Shown here: piece by piece, positions 7,689 to 16,839 of the stretch
Layout of the letters: each line of letters starts with the position of its first letter
Numbering within the stretch: the stretch's first letter is position 1
Assembly: GCF_014268655.2 (NCBI RefSeq)
Contig: NZ_JABWQX020000001.1
Location: forward strand, 4,060,001 to 4,124,000
Direction: 5' to 3'
Length of the DNA: 64,000 nucleotides
Source: Pseudomonas marvdashtae
GTDB taxonomy: Bacteria; Pseudomonadota; Gammaproteobacteria; Pseudomonadales; Pseudomonadaceae
The notes under the pieces: model-generated
What the model was told of the DNA's origin: nothing
The model's input: the letters and a program-made list of their open reading frames with translations, nothing else
The model's database searches: none
Translations under genes and position numbers: made by a program

Positions 7689-8879
7689 ATGATCAGTAAA
7701 ATTCCCGAACCGGATCTCGAATACCTGCAAAAAGTCCTGCTGGAAATGCTCGCCATTCCCAGCCCCACCGGTTTCACCGACACCATCGTGCGGTATGTCG
7801 CCGAGCGACTCGAAGAGCTGGGCATCCCGTTCGAAATGACCCGGCGCGGGACGATTCGCGCCACTCTCAAGGGCCGCCAGAACAGCCCTGACCGGGCCGT
7901 GTCGGCGCACCTGGACACCATTGGTGCCTCGGTTCGAGCCATCAAGGACAACGGCCGCCTGACGCTGGCCCCGGTAGGTTGCTGGTCCAGTCGGTTTGCC
8001 GAGGGCAGCCGGGTCAGCCTGTTTACCGACACAGGCGTCATCCGCGGCAGTGTGTTGCCGTTGATGGCGTCCGGGCACGCGTTCAACACTGCGGTGGATG
8101 AAATGCCCATCAGTTGGGACCACATCGAACTGCGCCTGGACGCCTACTGCACCACCCGCGCCGATTGCGAAACACTGGGGGTCGGTATCGGCGATTACGT
8201 CGCCTTCGACCCGTTGCCGGAATTCACCGAAAGTGGCCATATCAGCGCCCGACACCTGGATGACAAGGCTGGGGTTGCCGCGTTGCTGGCAGCGCTCAAG
8301 GCCATTGTCGACAGCGGCGAAGAGTTGCTGATCGACTGTCACCCACTCTTCACCATCACCGAGGAAACCGGCAGCGGCGCGGCGGCGGCATTGCCCTGGG
8401 ACGTCAGTGAGTTCGTCGGGATCGACATCGCTCCGGTCGCACCCGGTCAGCACTCCAGCGAACATGCGGTGAGCGTGGCGATGCAGGATTCCGGAGGCCC
8501 CTACGACTATCATCTGTCGCGCCACCTGTTGAAGTTGGCCCGCGAGAACGAGTTGCCGGCGCGCCGCGACCTGTTCCGCTACTACTTCAGCGACGCCCAC
8601 TCGGCCATCACCGCCGGCCACGACATCCGCACCGCCCTGCTCGCTTTCGGCTGCGACGCCACCCATGGCTATGAGCGCACCCACATCGACAGCCTGGCCG
8701 CACTGAGCCGCTTGCTGGGCGCGTATATCCTCAGTCCACCGGTGTTTGCCAGCGACGCGCAACCCGCCCAGGGATCGCTGGACCGCTTCAGCCACCAGAT
8801 CGAACACGATGCGCAGATGGAAAGCGATACCCGCGTGCCGTCAGTCGACAGCCTGATCGGGCAGCGTTCGGATCAGTGA
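7689..8879 (+). CDS. NAGGN-system M42-type metallopeptidase
   Basis: 396 residues with GAGGAG just before ATG 7689. Metal-ligand motifs of the M42/M20-type aminopeptidase clan are present in order: SAHLDTIG (His/Asp), ARHLDDKAGVAALLAAL (bridging Asp), TITEETGSGAA (catalytic and ligand Glu), VGIDIAP (Asp) and a late GCDATHGYERTH (His). It is the third member of the conserved osmoprotectant trio. It may degrade NAGGN or release Gln when stress ends, but the substrate is not established from sequence. It is separated from the synthetase gene by a large palindromic repeat that may reduce its expression. Confidence 0.85.
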   Translation: MISKIPEPDLEYLQKVLLEMLAIPSPTGFTDTIVRYVAERLEELGIPFEMTRRGTIRATLKGRQNSPDRAVSAHLDTIGASVRAIKDNGRLTLAPVGCWSSRFAEGSRVSLFTDTGVIRGSVLPLMASGHAFNTAVDEMPISWDHIELRLDAYCTTRADCETLGVGIGDYVAFDPLPEFTESGHISARHLDDKAGVAALLAALKAIVDSGEELLIDCHPLFTITEETGSGAAAALPWDVSEFVGIDIAPVAPGQHSSEHAVSVAMQDSGGPYDYHLSRHLLKLARENELPARRDLFRYYFSDAHSAITAGHDIRTALLAFGCDATHGYERTHIDSLAALSRLLGAYILSPPVFASDAQPAQGSLDRFSHQIEHDAQMESDTRVPSVDSLIGQRSDQ

Positions 8880-8914
8880 TCCGGCTTCAAGCATTAAGGG
8901 ATATCACTGGAACA

Positions 8915-8946
8915 GCCGTCGCGAAGCCCAGGCTAGCCGCGACGGC
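8915..8946. other. Perfect 9-base-stem hairpin after the NAGGN operon
   Basis: GCCGTCGCG and CGCGACGGC pair around a 14-base loop. There is no T run, so it is not a classic intrinsic terminator. It may act as an mRNA 3' stabiliser for the upstream operon or be a REP-like element. Confidence 0.5.
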
Positions 8947-8990
8947 CTATCCACCGTAGCATCCGCCTCATTGTTTAGCGGAGCCCTACA

Positions 8991-9218
8991 ATGCTGATCC
9001 CTTACGACCAACTCGAAGTCGACACGCTCACCCGCCTGATCGAGGATTTCGTCACCCGCGATGGGACTGACAATGGCGACGATACGCCTTTGGAGACGCG
9101 AGTCCTGCGGGTCAGGCAGGCCCTGACCAAAGGCCAGGCCATGATTGTCTTCGACCCCGAGAGCGAACAGTGCCAACTGATGCTCAAGCATGACGTGCCC
9201 AAGCACCTATTCGACTGA
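8991..9218 (+). CDS. YheU family (UPF0270) protein
   Basis: 75 residues starting MLIPYDQLEVDTLTRLIEDF, closely matching E. coli YheU ([20 protein letters not shown]) in the N-terminal half and the REGTDYG-like RDGTDNG motif. The family is small, cytosolic and of unknown function, often near osmotic or peptide-metabolism genes. Its stop overlaps the end of the convergent csrA-like gene by 12 bases, which is unusual packing. Confidence 0.88.
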   Translation: MLIPYDQLEVDTLTRLIEDFVTRDGTDNGDDTPLETRVLRVRQALTKGQAMIVFDPESEQCQLMLKHDVPKHLFD

Positions 9219-9407
9219 ACAGGCCTTGCGTGCGGCCTGGGCCTTTTTTCTCTGGATCTTGTCGTAGATTTCCGAGCGATGGACGTCGACGTGCCGAGGC
9301 GCCTCCACGCCGAAACGCACGGTGCTGCCGCTGATCGACAGCACACGGACGGAAATGTCGTCACCTATGGAAATCAATTCACCTACAGCGCGGCTTAGTA
9401 CGAGCAT
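9207..9407 (-). CDS. CsrA/Rsm-family RNA-binding regulator (divergent paralogue)
   Basis: 66 residues. MLVLSR at the start, GELISIGDDISVRVL and the VHRSEIYDKIQRKK segment are the CsrA fold. The RNA contacts Leu4, Arg6, Val42 and Arg44 are kept. It differs from housekeeping RsmA (MLILTRR... and G-VRIGV-APK) by VRFGVEAPRHVDVHR and a basic C-terminus KKAQAARKA. CsrA proteins dimerise and block GGA-containing ribosome binding sites. It is probably an accessory Rsm protein rather than the main RsmA or RsmE. It is tail-to-tail with the YheU gene. Confidence 0.85.
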   Translation of the reverse strand: MLVLSRAVGELISIGDDISVRVLSISGSTVRFGVEAPRHVDVHRSEIYDKIQRKKAQAARKACSVE

Positions 9408-9558
9408 GGCTCTTGTCCTTAAGAATGTCTGGACCTAGACCATGCCCGGCCTGTTTTCTGTGCACAAGGTACCGGCGGGAATTCAGTAACCCCCTACAAA
9501 CAAAACTCCGGTGGCTGAAGGAAACGTCCTGCAAAACCCGGTCAGGCACCGGGTCAAT

Positions 9559-9891
9559 TCAAGGACCGGAGAACCGCGGCCCGAACAGAATCACACCCGC
9601 GCCCAACACGCAGAGCGCCACGCCAATCCAGTCGGAACCCAGCGGCCGGGCACGCTCCACGACGGCCAGCCAGCCAATGGAAGCGATGATATAAATTCCC
9701 CCGTAGGCGGCATACGCACGACCGGCGTACGTCGCTTCGATGCGGGTCAGCAAGAGGGCGAACAGCGTCAGGCTGAGCAGCGCCGGCCCGATCCACCAGG
9801 CGCTCTTGCCTTGGCGCAACCACATCCAGAAGGCGTAGCAGCCAGCGATTTCAAAGAGTGCGGCGAGAAAAAACCACAAATAGTTGAGCAT
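9559..9891 (-). CDS. YnfA family (UPF0060) small membrane protein
   Basis: 110 residues from ATG 9891, chosen because [15 protein letters not shown] aligns with the normal YnfA start; upstream in-frame Met codons would add a tail the family lacks. Four membrane helices are visible (about 3-23, 32-50, 60-78, 86-104). The conserved motif [13 protein letters not shown] matches E. coli YnfA GRVYAAYGGVYV. The family has the size of SMR exporters but no proven substrate. It is monocistronic, between csrA-like and SDR genes. Confidence 0.88.
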   Translation of the reverse strand: MLNYLWFFLAALFEIAGCYAFWMWLRQGKSAWWIGPALLSLTLFALLLTRIEATYAGRAYAAYGGIYIIASIGWLAVVERARPLGSDWIGVALCVLGAGVILFGPRFSGP

Positions 9892-9948
9892 GGAGCAGTC
9901 CATCAGGAAGGCACGAGCGCGCCATCCTGAGGACATTGGAGCATGGGG

Positions 9949-10764
9949 TCAACCCTGGTTCTGACGGGCTTTGGCGCGCATCTTGTCAGCCATGGCCGTC
10001 ATTTCGTCATACAGCAGTTTGGGATTCTTTTGCTTGGTGGCCCACGCCATGCGCCCCTGCTCATGGGGCAGGATCATGAACTCGCCTTGGGCGACGTGCT
10101 GGTAGATGTAATCGGCGATGTCGGCGGCGCTGATGGGCGAGCTTTCCAGCAATTTGCCGACTTGGGCTTTCATGGCCGGGGTCGGGCCGCGGAACGAGTC
10201 CAGCAGGTTGGTCTGGAAGAATGACGGGCAGACCACATGCACGCCAATCTCCTGCTGCGCCAGCTCGATCAGCAGGCTCTCCGACAGCGCCACCACACCG
10301 GCCTTGGCCACGTTGTAGTTGCTCATGGCGGGGCCCTGCATCAGCGCAGCCATGGAAGCGATGTTGATGATCTTCCCACGGCTTTTTTCCAGCAGCGGCA
10401 GGAACGCCTTGCAGCCCTTGACCACGCCCATCAGGTTGATCGCGATTTGCCAGTCCCAATCCTCCAGGGACAGTTCGCTGAAGAACCCGCCTGAAGCTAC
10501 GCCGGCATTGTTGACGATGATGTCGATGCCGCCGAGTTTTTCCTCGCAGGCCTGGGCAAACGCCGTGAGCTGGCTGTAGTCGCGCACATCGCAGCGCTGG
10601 ACAAAGCCGTCGCCGCCTGCGGCGCGCACCAGCTTGAGGGTTTCCAGCAGGCCAGGCTCGCTGACATCGGACAAGGCCAGGCGCCAGCCTTCGCGGGCCC
10701 AGCGCAGCGCGATTTCGCGACCCAGGCCAGAGCCGGCACCAGTGATCATCATGCGATTTTGCAT
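9949..10764 (-). CDS. Short-chain dehydrogenase/reductase
   Basis: 271 residues from ATG 10764 (MQNRMMITG). The classical SDR marks are TGAGSGLG at about 8-15 for the dinucleotide, NNAG at about 85-88, Ser in NIASMAA and the YNVAK (Tyr-x-x-x-Lys) active pair near 155-159. It is cytosolic, with no signal. Substrate is unknown; the C-terminal region (MADKMRAKARQ) is of the extended type seen in many Pseudomonas SDRs. It is probably monocistronic. Confidence 0.85.
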   Translation of the reverse strand: MQNRMMITGAGSGLGREIALRWAREGWRLALSDVSEPGLLETLKLVRAAGGDGFVQRCDVRDYSQLTAFAQACEEKLGGIDIIVNNAGVASGGFFSELSLEDWDWQIAINLMGVVKGCKAFLPLLEKSRGKIINIASMAALMQGPAMSNYNVAKAGVVALSESLLIELAQQEIGVHVVCPSFFQTNLLDSFRGPTPAMKAQVGKLLESSPISAADIADYIYQHVAQGEFMILPHEQGRMAWATKQKNPKLLYDEMTAMADKMRAKARQNQG

Positions 10765-11052
10765 AGGGAAACAGCCTTGTTGTTCCGGGAGAGATGGGCC
10801 GAGTGTAGCGAAGGCGCCGGCCGGACCCACGCTCCATCAGATTGCTGAATGGCGGGGGCAAACCGCAGGCGGTTTAGAGGTCTTGACCTGAAACCTGCGG
10901 GCGCCAAAGTGATGCGTTATGGCAACAACAAAAAACATTGAATTTTTTACAGGACGTTACGGTCGGACTTATTAAGCCGCCCGGATTTAATGCATGCGCG
11001 CTGGCAGTTAAAAGTTACATCACTCCAGAACTGACCAATAAGGAAATCAACA

Positions 11053-11205
11053 ATGGGCACTATTCTAATCATCATCCTGATCCTCCTGCTGATCGGTGGC
11101 CTGCCGGTCTTCCCGCACTCCAGAAGTTGGGGTTATGGCCCGTCCGGTATCATCGGCGTAGTACTGGTGGTGCTGTTGGTCCTGCTGTTACTCGGCAAGA
11201 TATAA
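11053..11205 (+). CDS. DUF3309-type 50-residue membrane peptide
   Basis: ATG 11053 with AAGGAAA upstream opens a frame for 50 residues ending in TAA 11205. The peptide has a hydrophobic helix (ILIIILILLLIGGLPVF), a short polar turn (PHSRSWGYGPSG), and a second hydrophobic helix (VVLVVLLVLLLL). This is the DUF3309 plan, small hairpin membrane proteins common in proteobacteria. Its function is unknown; relatives are often stress related. It is followed by a strong terminator. Confidence 0.82.
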   Translation: MGTILIIILILLLIGGLPVFPHSRSWGYGPSGIIGVVLVVLLVLLLLGKI

Positions 11206-11221
11206 ATACCAGGCGCAAAAA

Positions 11222-11248
11222 AAGAGGCCCTTTCGGGCCTCTTTTTTT
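11222..11248. terminator. Bidirectional intrinsic terminator
   Basis: GAGGCCC-TTTC-GGGCCTC, flanked by an A run on the left and a T run on the right, serves both the DUF3309 gene on the plus strand and the LTA-synthase-like gene on the minus strand. Confidence 0.9.
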
Positions 11249-11262
11249 ATGGGTCGCCGATA

Positions 11263-13356
11263 TCAGTCCGGCTTGCCGTCTATAACGCCTGCGGTGTTAT
11301 CCATCAGGCTCTTGGTCGCGGTTTGCAGGAACGATTCGAGCTTGAGTTTCATCTCGGCCGTTTCCGGTGCATCCGGAATGACTTCTGCACGCGGAGTGGC
11401 GCCCAGTTCGTAGCGATACATCTTCGGCGCCATTTCCTTCTCCCTTGGCAGCACGAGGATCTTGTCGTCGCGGATGATCGCCGTGGTCTGCTCGCTGCCC
11501 GACGGCTTGATCACGCCAAACCCGGTATCGCCCGCCGGCAAGTTCAACAGGTCGCGGCCCCAGCACTGGTTGCGTACCTGGCCACCGAGCCGCCCCATGA
11601 TGGTCGGAACGATATCGACCTGGGTGCCCACGGTGTGGTTGCGCTGGCCGAACTTCTCCTGTATGCCCGGCCCGATCAGCAGCATAGGCACGTTGAAACG
11701 ACCCAAGTCCATTTCGGTGATCTGGCGCTCGTTGCCAAAGCCATGGTCACCGACCACGACGAACAGGGTTTCCTTGAAGTAAGGCTCCTTGCGCGCCTTC
11801 TCGAAGAACTGGCCCAGCGCCCAATCGGAGTAACGCATGGCGGTCAGGTGTTCGTTCAAGCTGCCACGGTCAGTGACCGGCTCGACTGGCAACGGTGTCG
11901 GCAGCGCGTACGGCGTGTGGTTGGACAGGGTTTGCAGCAAGGCATAGAACGGCTTGCCGTTTTCCCGCGCCTTGAGCTCGATCAGGCCACGATCGAACAT
12001 GTCCTGGTCGGACACACCCCAGGTCGGGTCGGAGAACACCGGGTTCACATAGTCATTGCGCCCGATGAAGTTGGTCATGCCCTGGCTGCTGAAGAAGCCT
12101 GACTGGTTGTCCCAGGCAAAATCGCCGTTGTAGACATACACGTCGTCGTATTCACGCGCGCTGAGCAACTGTGGCAGGCCCGACAGCTTGTGGCTGCCTT
12201 CCGGCGTCTGCATCAGGTATTCGAAGCCCGGCAGGTTCGGGAAACACGCCATGGTGGCGAACATGCCCTGGTGAGTGTGGGTGCCGTTGGAGAAGAAGCG
12301 GTCGAACAGCAAGCCTTCCTTGGACAGTTTGTCCAGGTAAGGCGTGATGTTGCCCGGCGCGCCCAAGGCGCCCACCGAGTGACCGGCCATGCTTTCCATG
12401 AGGATCACCACCACGTTCTTGATCGGCAGCGTCTTGTCGGCCGGCGGCGTGTAGTCGCGGCGCACGGCGGCCGTCTCGGTATCCACCAGTTTGTCGTCGG
12501 GCATCACCAGCATGTCGCGAACGGTCTGTTGTGCCAGCGGTTGCTCGAGGGTGGCTTTCCAGATGTTGTCGCGGTCTTCGGACATCCGGCTCTTGGCCGC
12601 CGCCACCAGCGACAACGTGCCGTTGAGGCCCAATTGGTTGGCGAAGTTCGAATCCGTGGTGTAGACGTCGCCCCAACGCAGCGGCGGGCCTTGGCGCAGG
12701 GTGCCACGCGCAGCGGCCACCGCCACCACCAAGCAGATCATGAACACCGCGACACGTCCGTACCACGGGGCGATCTGGCGTGTGCCGATGCTGCCTCCGC
12801 TGAAAGGCCCACGCGGCCGGGTGGCGCGATCGGCGCCCTTGAACGCCAGGCTCATGAGCAGGGTGCCGCCGACCCAGGCCAGCAGGTAACGCACTACCGG
12901 GAAACCGTACCAAAGCATGCTCGCCACGGTTTTCGGGTCTTCCTTCACATACTGGAAGACCAGGCCGTTGAGGCGCTGGTGGAACTCACGGTAGAAGTCC
13001 ATTTCCATCAGGCCGAGGAACAGCGCGATGCTGGAGGTGACGGTCAGCCAGAAACGAAAGAATCCACGCGCCGCCATCGCCCGCGCGCTGAACAAAGCCA
13101 GCAGCAGCGGAATGCAGAGATAGACCACCAGGCGCAAGTCGAAACGCAGGCCGTTGGCAAATGCTTCAACGAAGGTGGAGGCTGGGGTGTCGAGGATCAT
13201 TTCGCGGTTATAGACCAGCAGCGCAACGCGCAGCAGGCTCAGCATGACCATCATCACCAAGGCACAGAGCAACGTATAGGCCAGGTGCGATTTGACGGTC
13301 GGTTGCAGCAGGCGATGCGTGGTGCGCTGCTGACTCAGGGCGTCCGGGATTGCCAT
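11263..13356 (-). CDS. LTA synthase-like phosphoglycerol transferase/sulfatase-fold membrane protein
   Basis: 697 residues from ATG 13356 (MAIPDALSQQ). Five hydrophobic segments lie in the first 220 residues (about 27-47, 75-92, 102-118, 150-170, 195-215). A large periplasmic alkaline-phosphatase-fold domain follows. Metal and catalytic motifs fit LtaS: the Glu of VVVILMESMAG, the nucleophile Thr within SNGTHTHQGMFATM, and the VVVGDHGFG Asp-His pair. In Gram-negatives such enzymes (LTA synthase family) modify periplasmic glycans or lipids with phosphoglycerol; the exact acceptor is unknown here. Confidence 0.85.
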   Translation of the reverse strand: MAIPDALSQQRTTHRLLQPTVKSHLAYTLLCALVMMVMLSLLRVALLVYNREMILDTPASTFVEAFANGLRFDLRLVVYLCIPLLLALFSARAMAARGFFRFWLTVTSSIALFLGLMEMDFYREFHQRLNGLVFQYVKEDPKTVASMLWYGFPVVRYLLAWVGGTLLMSLAFKGADRATRPRGPFSGGSIGTRQIAPWYGRVAVFMICLVVAVAAARGTLRQGPPLRWGDVYTTDSNFANQLGLNGTLSLVAAAKSRMSEDRDNIWKATLEQPLAQQTVRDMLVMPDDKLVDTETAAVRRDYTPPADKTLPIKNVVVILMESMAGHSVGALGAPGNITPYLDKLSKEGLLFDRFFSNGTHTHQGMFATMACFPNLPGFEYLMQTPEGSHKLSGLPQLLSAREYDDVYVYNGDFAWDNQSGFFSSQGMTNFIGRNDYVNPVFSDPTWGVSDQDMFDRGLIELKARENGKPFYALLQTLSNHTPYALPTPLPVEPVTDRGSLNEHLTAMRYSDWALGQFFEKARKEPYFKETLFVVVGDHGFGNERQITEMDLGRFNVPMLLIGPGIQEKFGQRNHTVGTQVDIVPTIMGRLGGQVRNQCWGRDLLNLPAGDTGFGVIKPSGSEQTTAIIRDDKILVLPREKEMAPKMYRYELGATPRAEVIPDAPETAEMKLKLESFLQTATKSLMDNTAGVIDGKPD

Positions 13357-13596
13357 GTCGTTTAGGGACCTATTGGAATTGGAGGAACAGAAAAGAACAA
13401 CGGCGCGCCCTCTGTTGGCCAATGACAGGCCCGGGGCTTTCGCGAAAGCGCAAATCTTGCACCAACGGCCATGGCATTGCCATTAAATAACCGCGGCGCT
13501 AAAAGCGCGTGGGATTGTCCGCAAGGTTTCGTGAAAATTTCGTTCAATGAATATCTGGAAACACAAAAGCGCCCGTTCTCTGGAGTCGAGCATCGT

Positions 13597-13626
13597 TGTG
13601 GCAAGGGGATTTATCCCCTCGCCACA
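13597..13626. repeat. Single REP element after speE
   Basis: TGTGGCAAGGGGATTTATCCCCTCGCCACA is nearly perfectly palindromic and matches the Pseudomonas REP core GTGGCGAGGG also used at 24247-24363. It directly follows the end of the speE transcript and could act as its terminator-like 3' hairpin. Confidence 0.75.
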
Positions 13627-13641
13627 GCGATTTTCATTGAA

Positions 13642-14517
13642 TCAGTCGTTGCTCGGCTTATTGATCGACTGCAACACATATTGCGGCATGGCAAAGGCGC
13701 CGATATGGATCTCGGGGTTGTAGTAGCGGGTGACGATGCCGCTGCCGATGAAACGCTCGCGCAGGGTTTCACGCGACAACTTGCGATAGGCAGGATCAGT
13801 CGCGCCCCAAGCAAAGGTCATGGCGCCGCCAATGTAGGTCGGCACGGCCGCCTGGTAGAAATGCCAGTCGGCGAACAAACCGTGCAGGCGTCCGGCGGTG
13901 GTCTGCACTTCGCCCAGCTGCATGAATGGCGTGCCGTTCTGGGTCACCAGGATGCCACCTTCGTTCAGGCAGCGATGGCACGCCTGGTAGAAGTTTTCCG
14001 AAAACAGCACCTCGCCAGGACCGATCGGATCGGTGGAGTCGGAAATGATGACGTCGAATTTTTCCTGGGTGGTGGCGACAAAACGCATGCCGTCGTCGAT
14101 CACCAGGTTCAGGCGTGGGTCGTCGTAGGCCCCCTTGGAGTGGTTGGGCAGGAACTCCTTGCACATGTCCACCACCGTGCCGTCGATCTCGACCATGGTG
14201 ATGTGCTCGATGCCGATGTGCTTGGTCACTTCGCGCAGCATGCCGCCGTCGCCACCACCGATGATCAGCACGCGCTTGACCGCGCCATGGGCCAGGATAG
14301 GCACGTGGGTCAGCATCTCGTGGTAGATGAATTCATCGGCTTCGGTGGTCTGGATCACACCGTCCAGGGCCATGACCCGGCCCATGCGCGGGTTTTCAAA
14401 GATCACCAGGTGCTGGTGCTCGGTGCGCACCTCATGCAGCAGCTTGTCCATGCGAAAACGCTGGCCGTAGCCTTCGTAGAGGGTTTCCAGGTAATCGCCG
14501 GTCGGGGTGGTCGTCAT
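13642..14517 (-). CDS. speE: Spermidine synthase
   Basis: 291 residues. The aminopropyltransferase fold is shown by [16 protein letters not shown], the dcSAM site [15 protein letters not shown] at about 83-97, the acidic loop [11 protein letters not shown], the catalytic [11 protein letters not shown] region at about 158-168, and QNGTPF. It transfers an aminopropyl group from decarboxylated S-adenosylmethionine to putrescine. It is monocistronic, with a large palindromic repeat upstream and a REP downstream. Confidence 0.92.
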   Translation of the reverse strand: MTTTPTGDYLETLYEGYGQRFRMDKLLHEVRTEHQHLVIFENPRMGRVMALDGVIQTTEADEFIYHEMLTHVPILAHGAVKRVLIIGGGDGGMLREVTKHIGIEHITMVEIDGTVVDMCKEFLPNHSKGAYDDPRLNLVIDDGMRFVATTQEKFDVIISDSTDPIGPGEVLFSENFYQACHRCLNEGGILVTQNGTPFMQLGEVQTTAGRLHGLFADWHFYQAAVPTYIGGAMTFAWGATDPAYRKLSRETLRERFIGSGIVTRYYNPEIHIGAFAMPQYVLQSINKPSND

Positions 14518-14636
14518 GGTCAGGTGCTCCGATAAATACGCGGTTGGCCAATGAGGCTCGCAAAGGCGCGCATTCTACGACGCTGGGGATGACAGGTCGA
14601 ACCTTCTACTGTCTGACGCCGCAACGCAGCGTTACC

Positions 14637-14741
14637 GATCGTTCCCACGCTCTGCGTGGGAATGCATCCAGTGACGCTCTGCGTCACAGAGGACGCGGAG
14701 CGTCCCGGGGCGGCATTCCCACGCGGAGCGTGGGAATGATC
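14637..14741. repeat. Large intergenic palindromic repeat, copy 2
   Basis: It begins GATCGTTCCCACGCTCTGCG and ends GAGCGTGGGAATGATC, with an inner GTGACGCTCTGCGTCAC dyad and GGACGCGGAGCGTCC. It belongs to the same family as 7549-7651. It lies in the speE upstream region after the end of the lipoprotein gene. Confidence 0.85.
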
Positions 14742-14748
14742 GCAGTCG

Positions 14749-15174
14749 TCAGTTGAATTTGCGTCCGAGCCCCGCCGGCACACCCTCGATGGTGGTCTCT
14801 TCCCATGGCCCGTTCGGGCTGACGGAGCGGCTCCAGCCGTTGTTCCAGCGGTAATAGGTGCGCTGGCGGTAGAAGGTGTTGGTCTGGTTATCCAGGACAT
14901 AAACCCCGAGCTTGGCATCCCAGTGGCTGTTGCCACCCGGTGGCGGGGCGAAGCTGGCGGAGGTGCGCGGCACTGGTTTGGCCGGTTTGTTCGGGGTTAC
15001 AGGTTTGCCAGGCGCGGTCGACGGCACCGGCTTGGTGGTCGGTGTCGACGGCGGAATGGGCGGTAACGGCGTCGAAGGCTCCGGTGGGCGCTGAACCGCA
15101 CAAGCGCTCAGGCCCAGGACGAGCGTAAGCAGGGTCATACGAGCGATGGCGGTCATGGTGCGAGTTCCTGTCAT
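14749..15174 (-). CDS. Proline-rich lipoprotein at the end of the ccm operon
   Basis: 141 residues if it starts at ATG 15174, which overlaps the ccmI stop as ATGA; ATG 15156 with AGGA upstream is an alternative (135 residues). A lipobox LSAC ends a hydrophobic leader ([13 protein letters not shown]). A Pro/Thr-rich linker follows, then a C-terminal aromatic module with [15 protein letters not shown] and [10 protein letters not shown]. This module occurs in Pseudomonas lipoproteins of unknown role. It is likely anchored in the outer membrane. Confidence 0.7.
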   Translation of the reverse strand: MTGTRTMTAIARMTLLTLVLGLSACAVQRPPEPSTPLPPIPPSTPTTKPVPSTAPGKPVTPNKPAKPVPRTSASFAPPPGGNSHWDAKLGVYVLDNQTNTFYRQRTYYRWNNGWSRSVSPNGPWEETTIEGVPAGLGRKFN

Positions 15175-16373
15175 TGGTCCGGACTGTCGATGGTCAATTG
15201 TTGCAGCGCGGTGGTACTGCTCGCCAAGGGTTGGCTGCGACCGATCCACTCGCCGGCGGTCGGTTGACCGGCCCGGGAGATGCGCGCCACCAGTTGGACT
15301 TCGGGGAAGTTGGACAGTTTCAGTTGCGGCATCATCGCATCGGCGTCGCCCAGCTCGACGTTGGCCGGCAGGTCGGCGACGGTCAGGCGCTTGGCCGCCA
15401 GCGGCGCCGGCGGACCGGAAACGGCGCGGGCGAAGATGAACACGCTGTCGCCCGGTTGCACCTTGGCCTTGAGGGCCGGATCCAGGTCGACACGCACCTT
15501 GAGCAGCGCCGCAGCCTTGGTCGCTGGCGCCTGAGCGACCTTGCCGCCACTGGCCTTGAGCTTCTCGCTGGCGCGGGTAATGCCGCCCTGCAATGCTTCA
15601 CGGGACTTGTCGCCTTCAGGCAATTGCGCCAGCAGGCGCCCCCAATAATCGATCGCTTCCTGATAGCGCTCGCCTTCGAACGCGGCAATCCCCAACAGCC
15701 CGAGGCTGGTGACTTCCTTCGGATCGAGCTTCAGCGCTTCGTCGGTCAGGGCCTGGACCTTGTCCGACCATTTCTTGCCGTCGGCGAAATACTGCGCCTG
15801 GGCCCACTGGCCCAGCAGCTCGGGTTGACGACCGGCCACCGCCACGGTGCGCTCGAAGATCTTCGCCGCGTCCGCCGGCCGGTCCTGCGCCATGTAAGTC
15901 CGACCGAGGAAATACAGGCCCTCGGCGGAGTCCGGTTGTGCCGCCACGGCGCGCTCCAGGCGCAAGGTCATTTCTTCCATCGACTGCGGCGCCTGGGCGA
16001 ACTCACGGGTCAGCTCGACCTTGTCGCTGGCGCCAAAATGCAGGTACAGCGCCAGGCCCAATATCGGCACCAGCACAGCAGCGAGCAGTGGCAACGGCTT
16101 GCCCAAGCGGGATTCACGCGGCGCATCGGCGCCTTCGGTGTCGGCGAGCAGTTCCCGCGCGGCCTCGGCGCGGCCAGTGTCCAGTTGCGCGGCGTTGAGC
16201 ACGCCCTCCTCCCGCTCGGCCTGCAGTTCGGCGACGCGCTCTTGGTACAGCGCCACGTTCAGCGCGGTGCGGTCTTCTTCCAACTGGGCGCGGCGACCGC
16301 GCAACACAGGAATCAACAGGAAACTCAGGGCAACCAGGAGGAGCAGACCTGCGGCGAGCCAGAAATCAATCAT
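15171..16373 (-). CDS. ccmI: Cytochrome c maturation protein CcmI (apocytochrome chaperone)
   Basis: 400 residues. Two N-terminal membrane helices are at about 3-22 and 95-113, separated by a cytosolic coiled loop rich in Glu/Arg. A periplasmic TPR region follows at about 135-270 ([21 protein letters not shown]), then a C-terminal domain of beta type. CcmI holds apocytochrome c for the CcmFH heme lyase. It overlaps ccmH by 8 bases upstream, and its stop overlaps the lipoprotein start. Confidence 0.88.
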   Translation of the reverse strand: MIDFWLAAGLLLLVALSFLLIPVLRGRRAQLEEDRTALNVALYQERVAELQAEREEGVLNAAQLDTGRAEAARELLADTEGADAPRESRLGKPLPLLAAVLVPILGLALYLHFGASDKVELTREFAQAPQSMEEMTLRLERAVAAQPDSAEGLYFLGRTYMAQDRPADAAKIFERTVAVAGRQPELLGQWAQAQYFADGKKWSDKVQALTDEALKLDPKEVTSLGLLGIAAFEGERYQEAIDYWGRLLAQLPEGDKSREALQGGITRASEKLKASGGKVAQAPATKAAALLKVRVDLDPALKAKVQPGDSVFIFARAVSGPPAPLAAKRLTVADLPANVELGDADAMMPQLKLSNFPEVQLVARISRAGQPTAGEWIGRSQPLASSTTALQQLTIDSPDQ

Positions 16374-16839
16374 GCTTGGTTTTTTCCAACAGTTGGTCGA
16401 GGCGCTGGCGCTCTTCGACAGAAAGCGTGTCCGGGTCGGCGCTGCGCTGGACCCGGCGGCGACGCACGATCACCGCAATGACGACCAAACCACCCAGCAG
16501 CAGCCCGGCCGGGCCGAACCAGAGCAGCGCGGTCTTGGAGGACAGGGCCGGGTTGTAGCGCACGAACTCACCGTAGCGATCAACCATGAAATCGATGATC
16601 TGCTGGTTGTCCTTGCCCTCGCCGAGCATGCGGAAGATTTCCCTGCGCAGGTCGGTGGCAATTGGAGCATTGGAGTCGGCGATGTCCTGGTTCTGGCATT
16701 TGGGGCAGCGCAGTTCCTTGGTCAGTTCGCGAAACCGCTCGCGTTCACCCTCGTTAGCGAACTCATAGGTGTCGATGGCGGCGTGAGCCACGCCGGCCAG
16801 GCTCAAGCCAAGAACGACGGCAGCTAACCAGCGCTTCAT
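16366..16839 (-). CDS. ccmH: Cytochrome c maturation protein CcmH
   Basis: 157 residues. A signal-like helix ends AHA at residue 20. The redox motif [17 protein letters not shown] places Cys45 and Cys48 in the periplasm. A single membrane helix lies at about 104-122, followed by a basic cytosolic tail. It reduces the CXXCH motif of apocytochrome c with CcmG. As in other pseudomonads, the N- and C-terminal parts of the E. coli CcmH fusion are two genes, ccmH and ccmI. Confidence 0.9.
   Translation of the reverse strand: MKRWLAAVVLGLSLAGVAHAAIDTYEFANEGERERFRELTKELRCPKCQNQDIADSNAPIATDLRREIFRMLGEGKDNQQIIDFMVDRYGEFVRYNPALSSKTALLWFGPAGLLLGGLVVIAVIVRRRRVQRSADPDTLSVEERQRLDQLLEKTKHD

Noticed and set aside
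12190..13365. Long plus-strand open frame over the LTA-synthase-like gene
   Set aside because: Shadow of the minus-strand gene; composition is Arg/His/Gln-rich as expected from antisense translation.
15174..16481. 435-codon plus-strand frame over ccmI
   Set aside because: Antisense of ccmI, low-complexity composition and no initiation signals.
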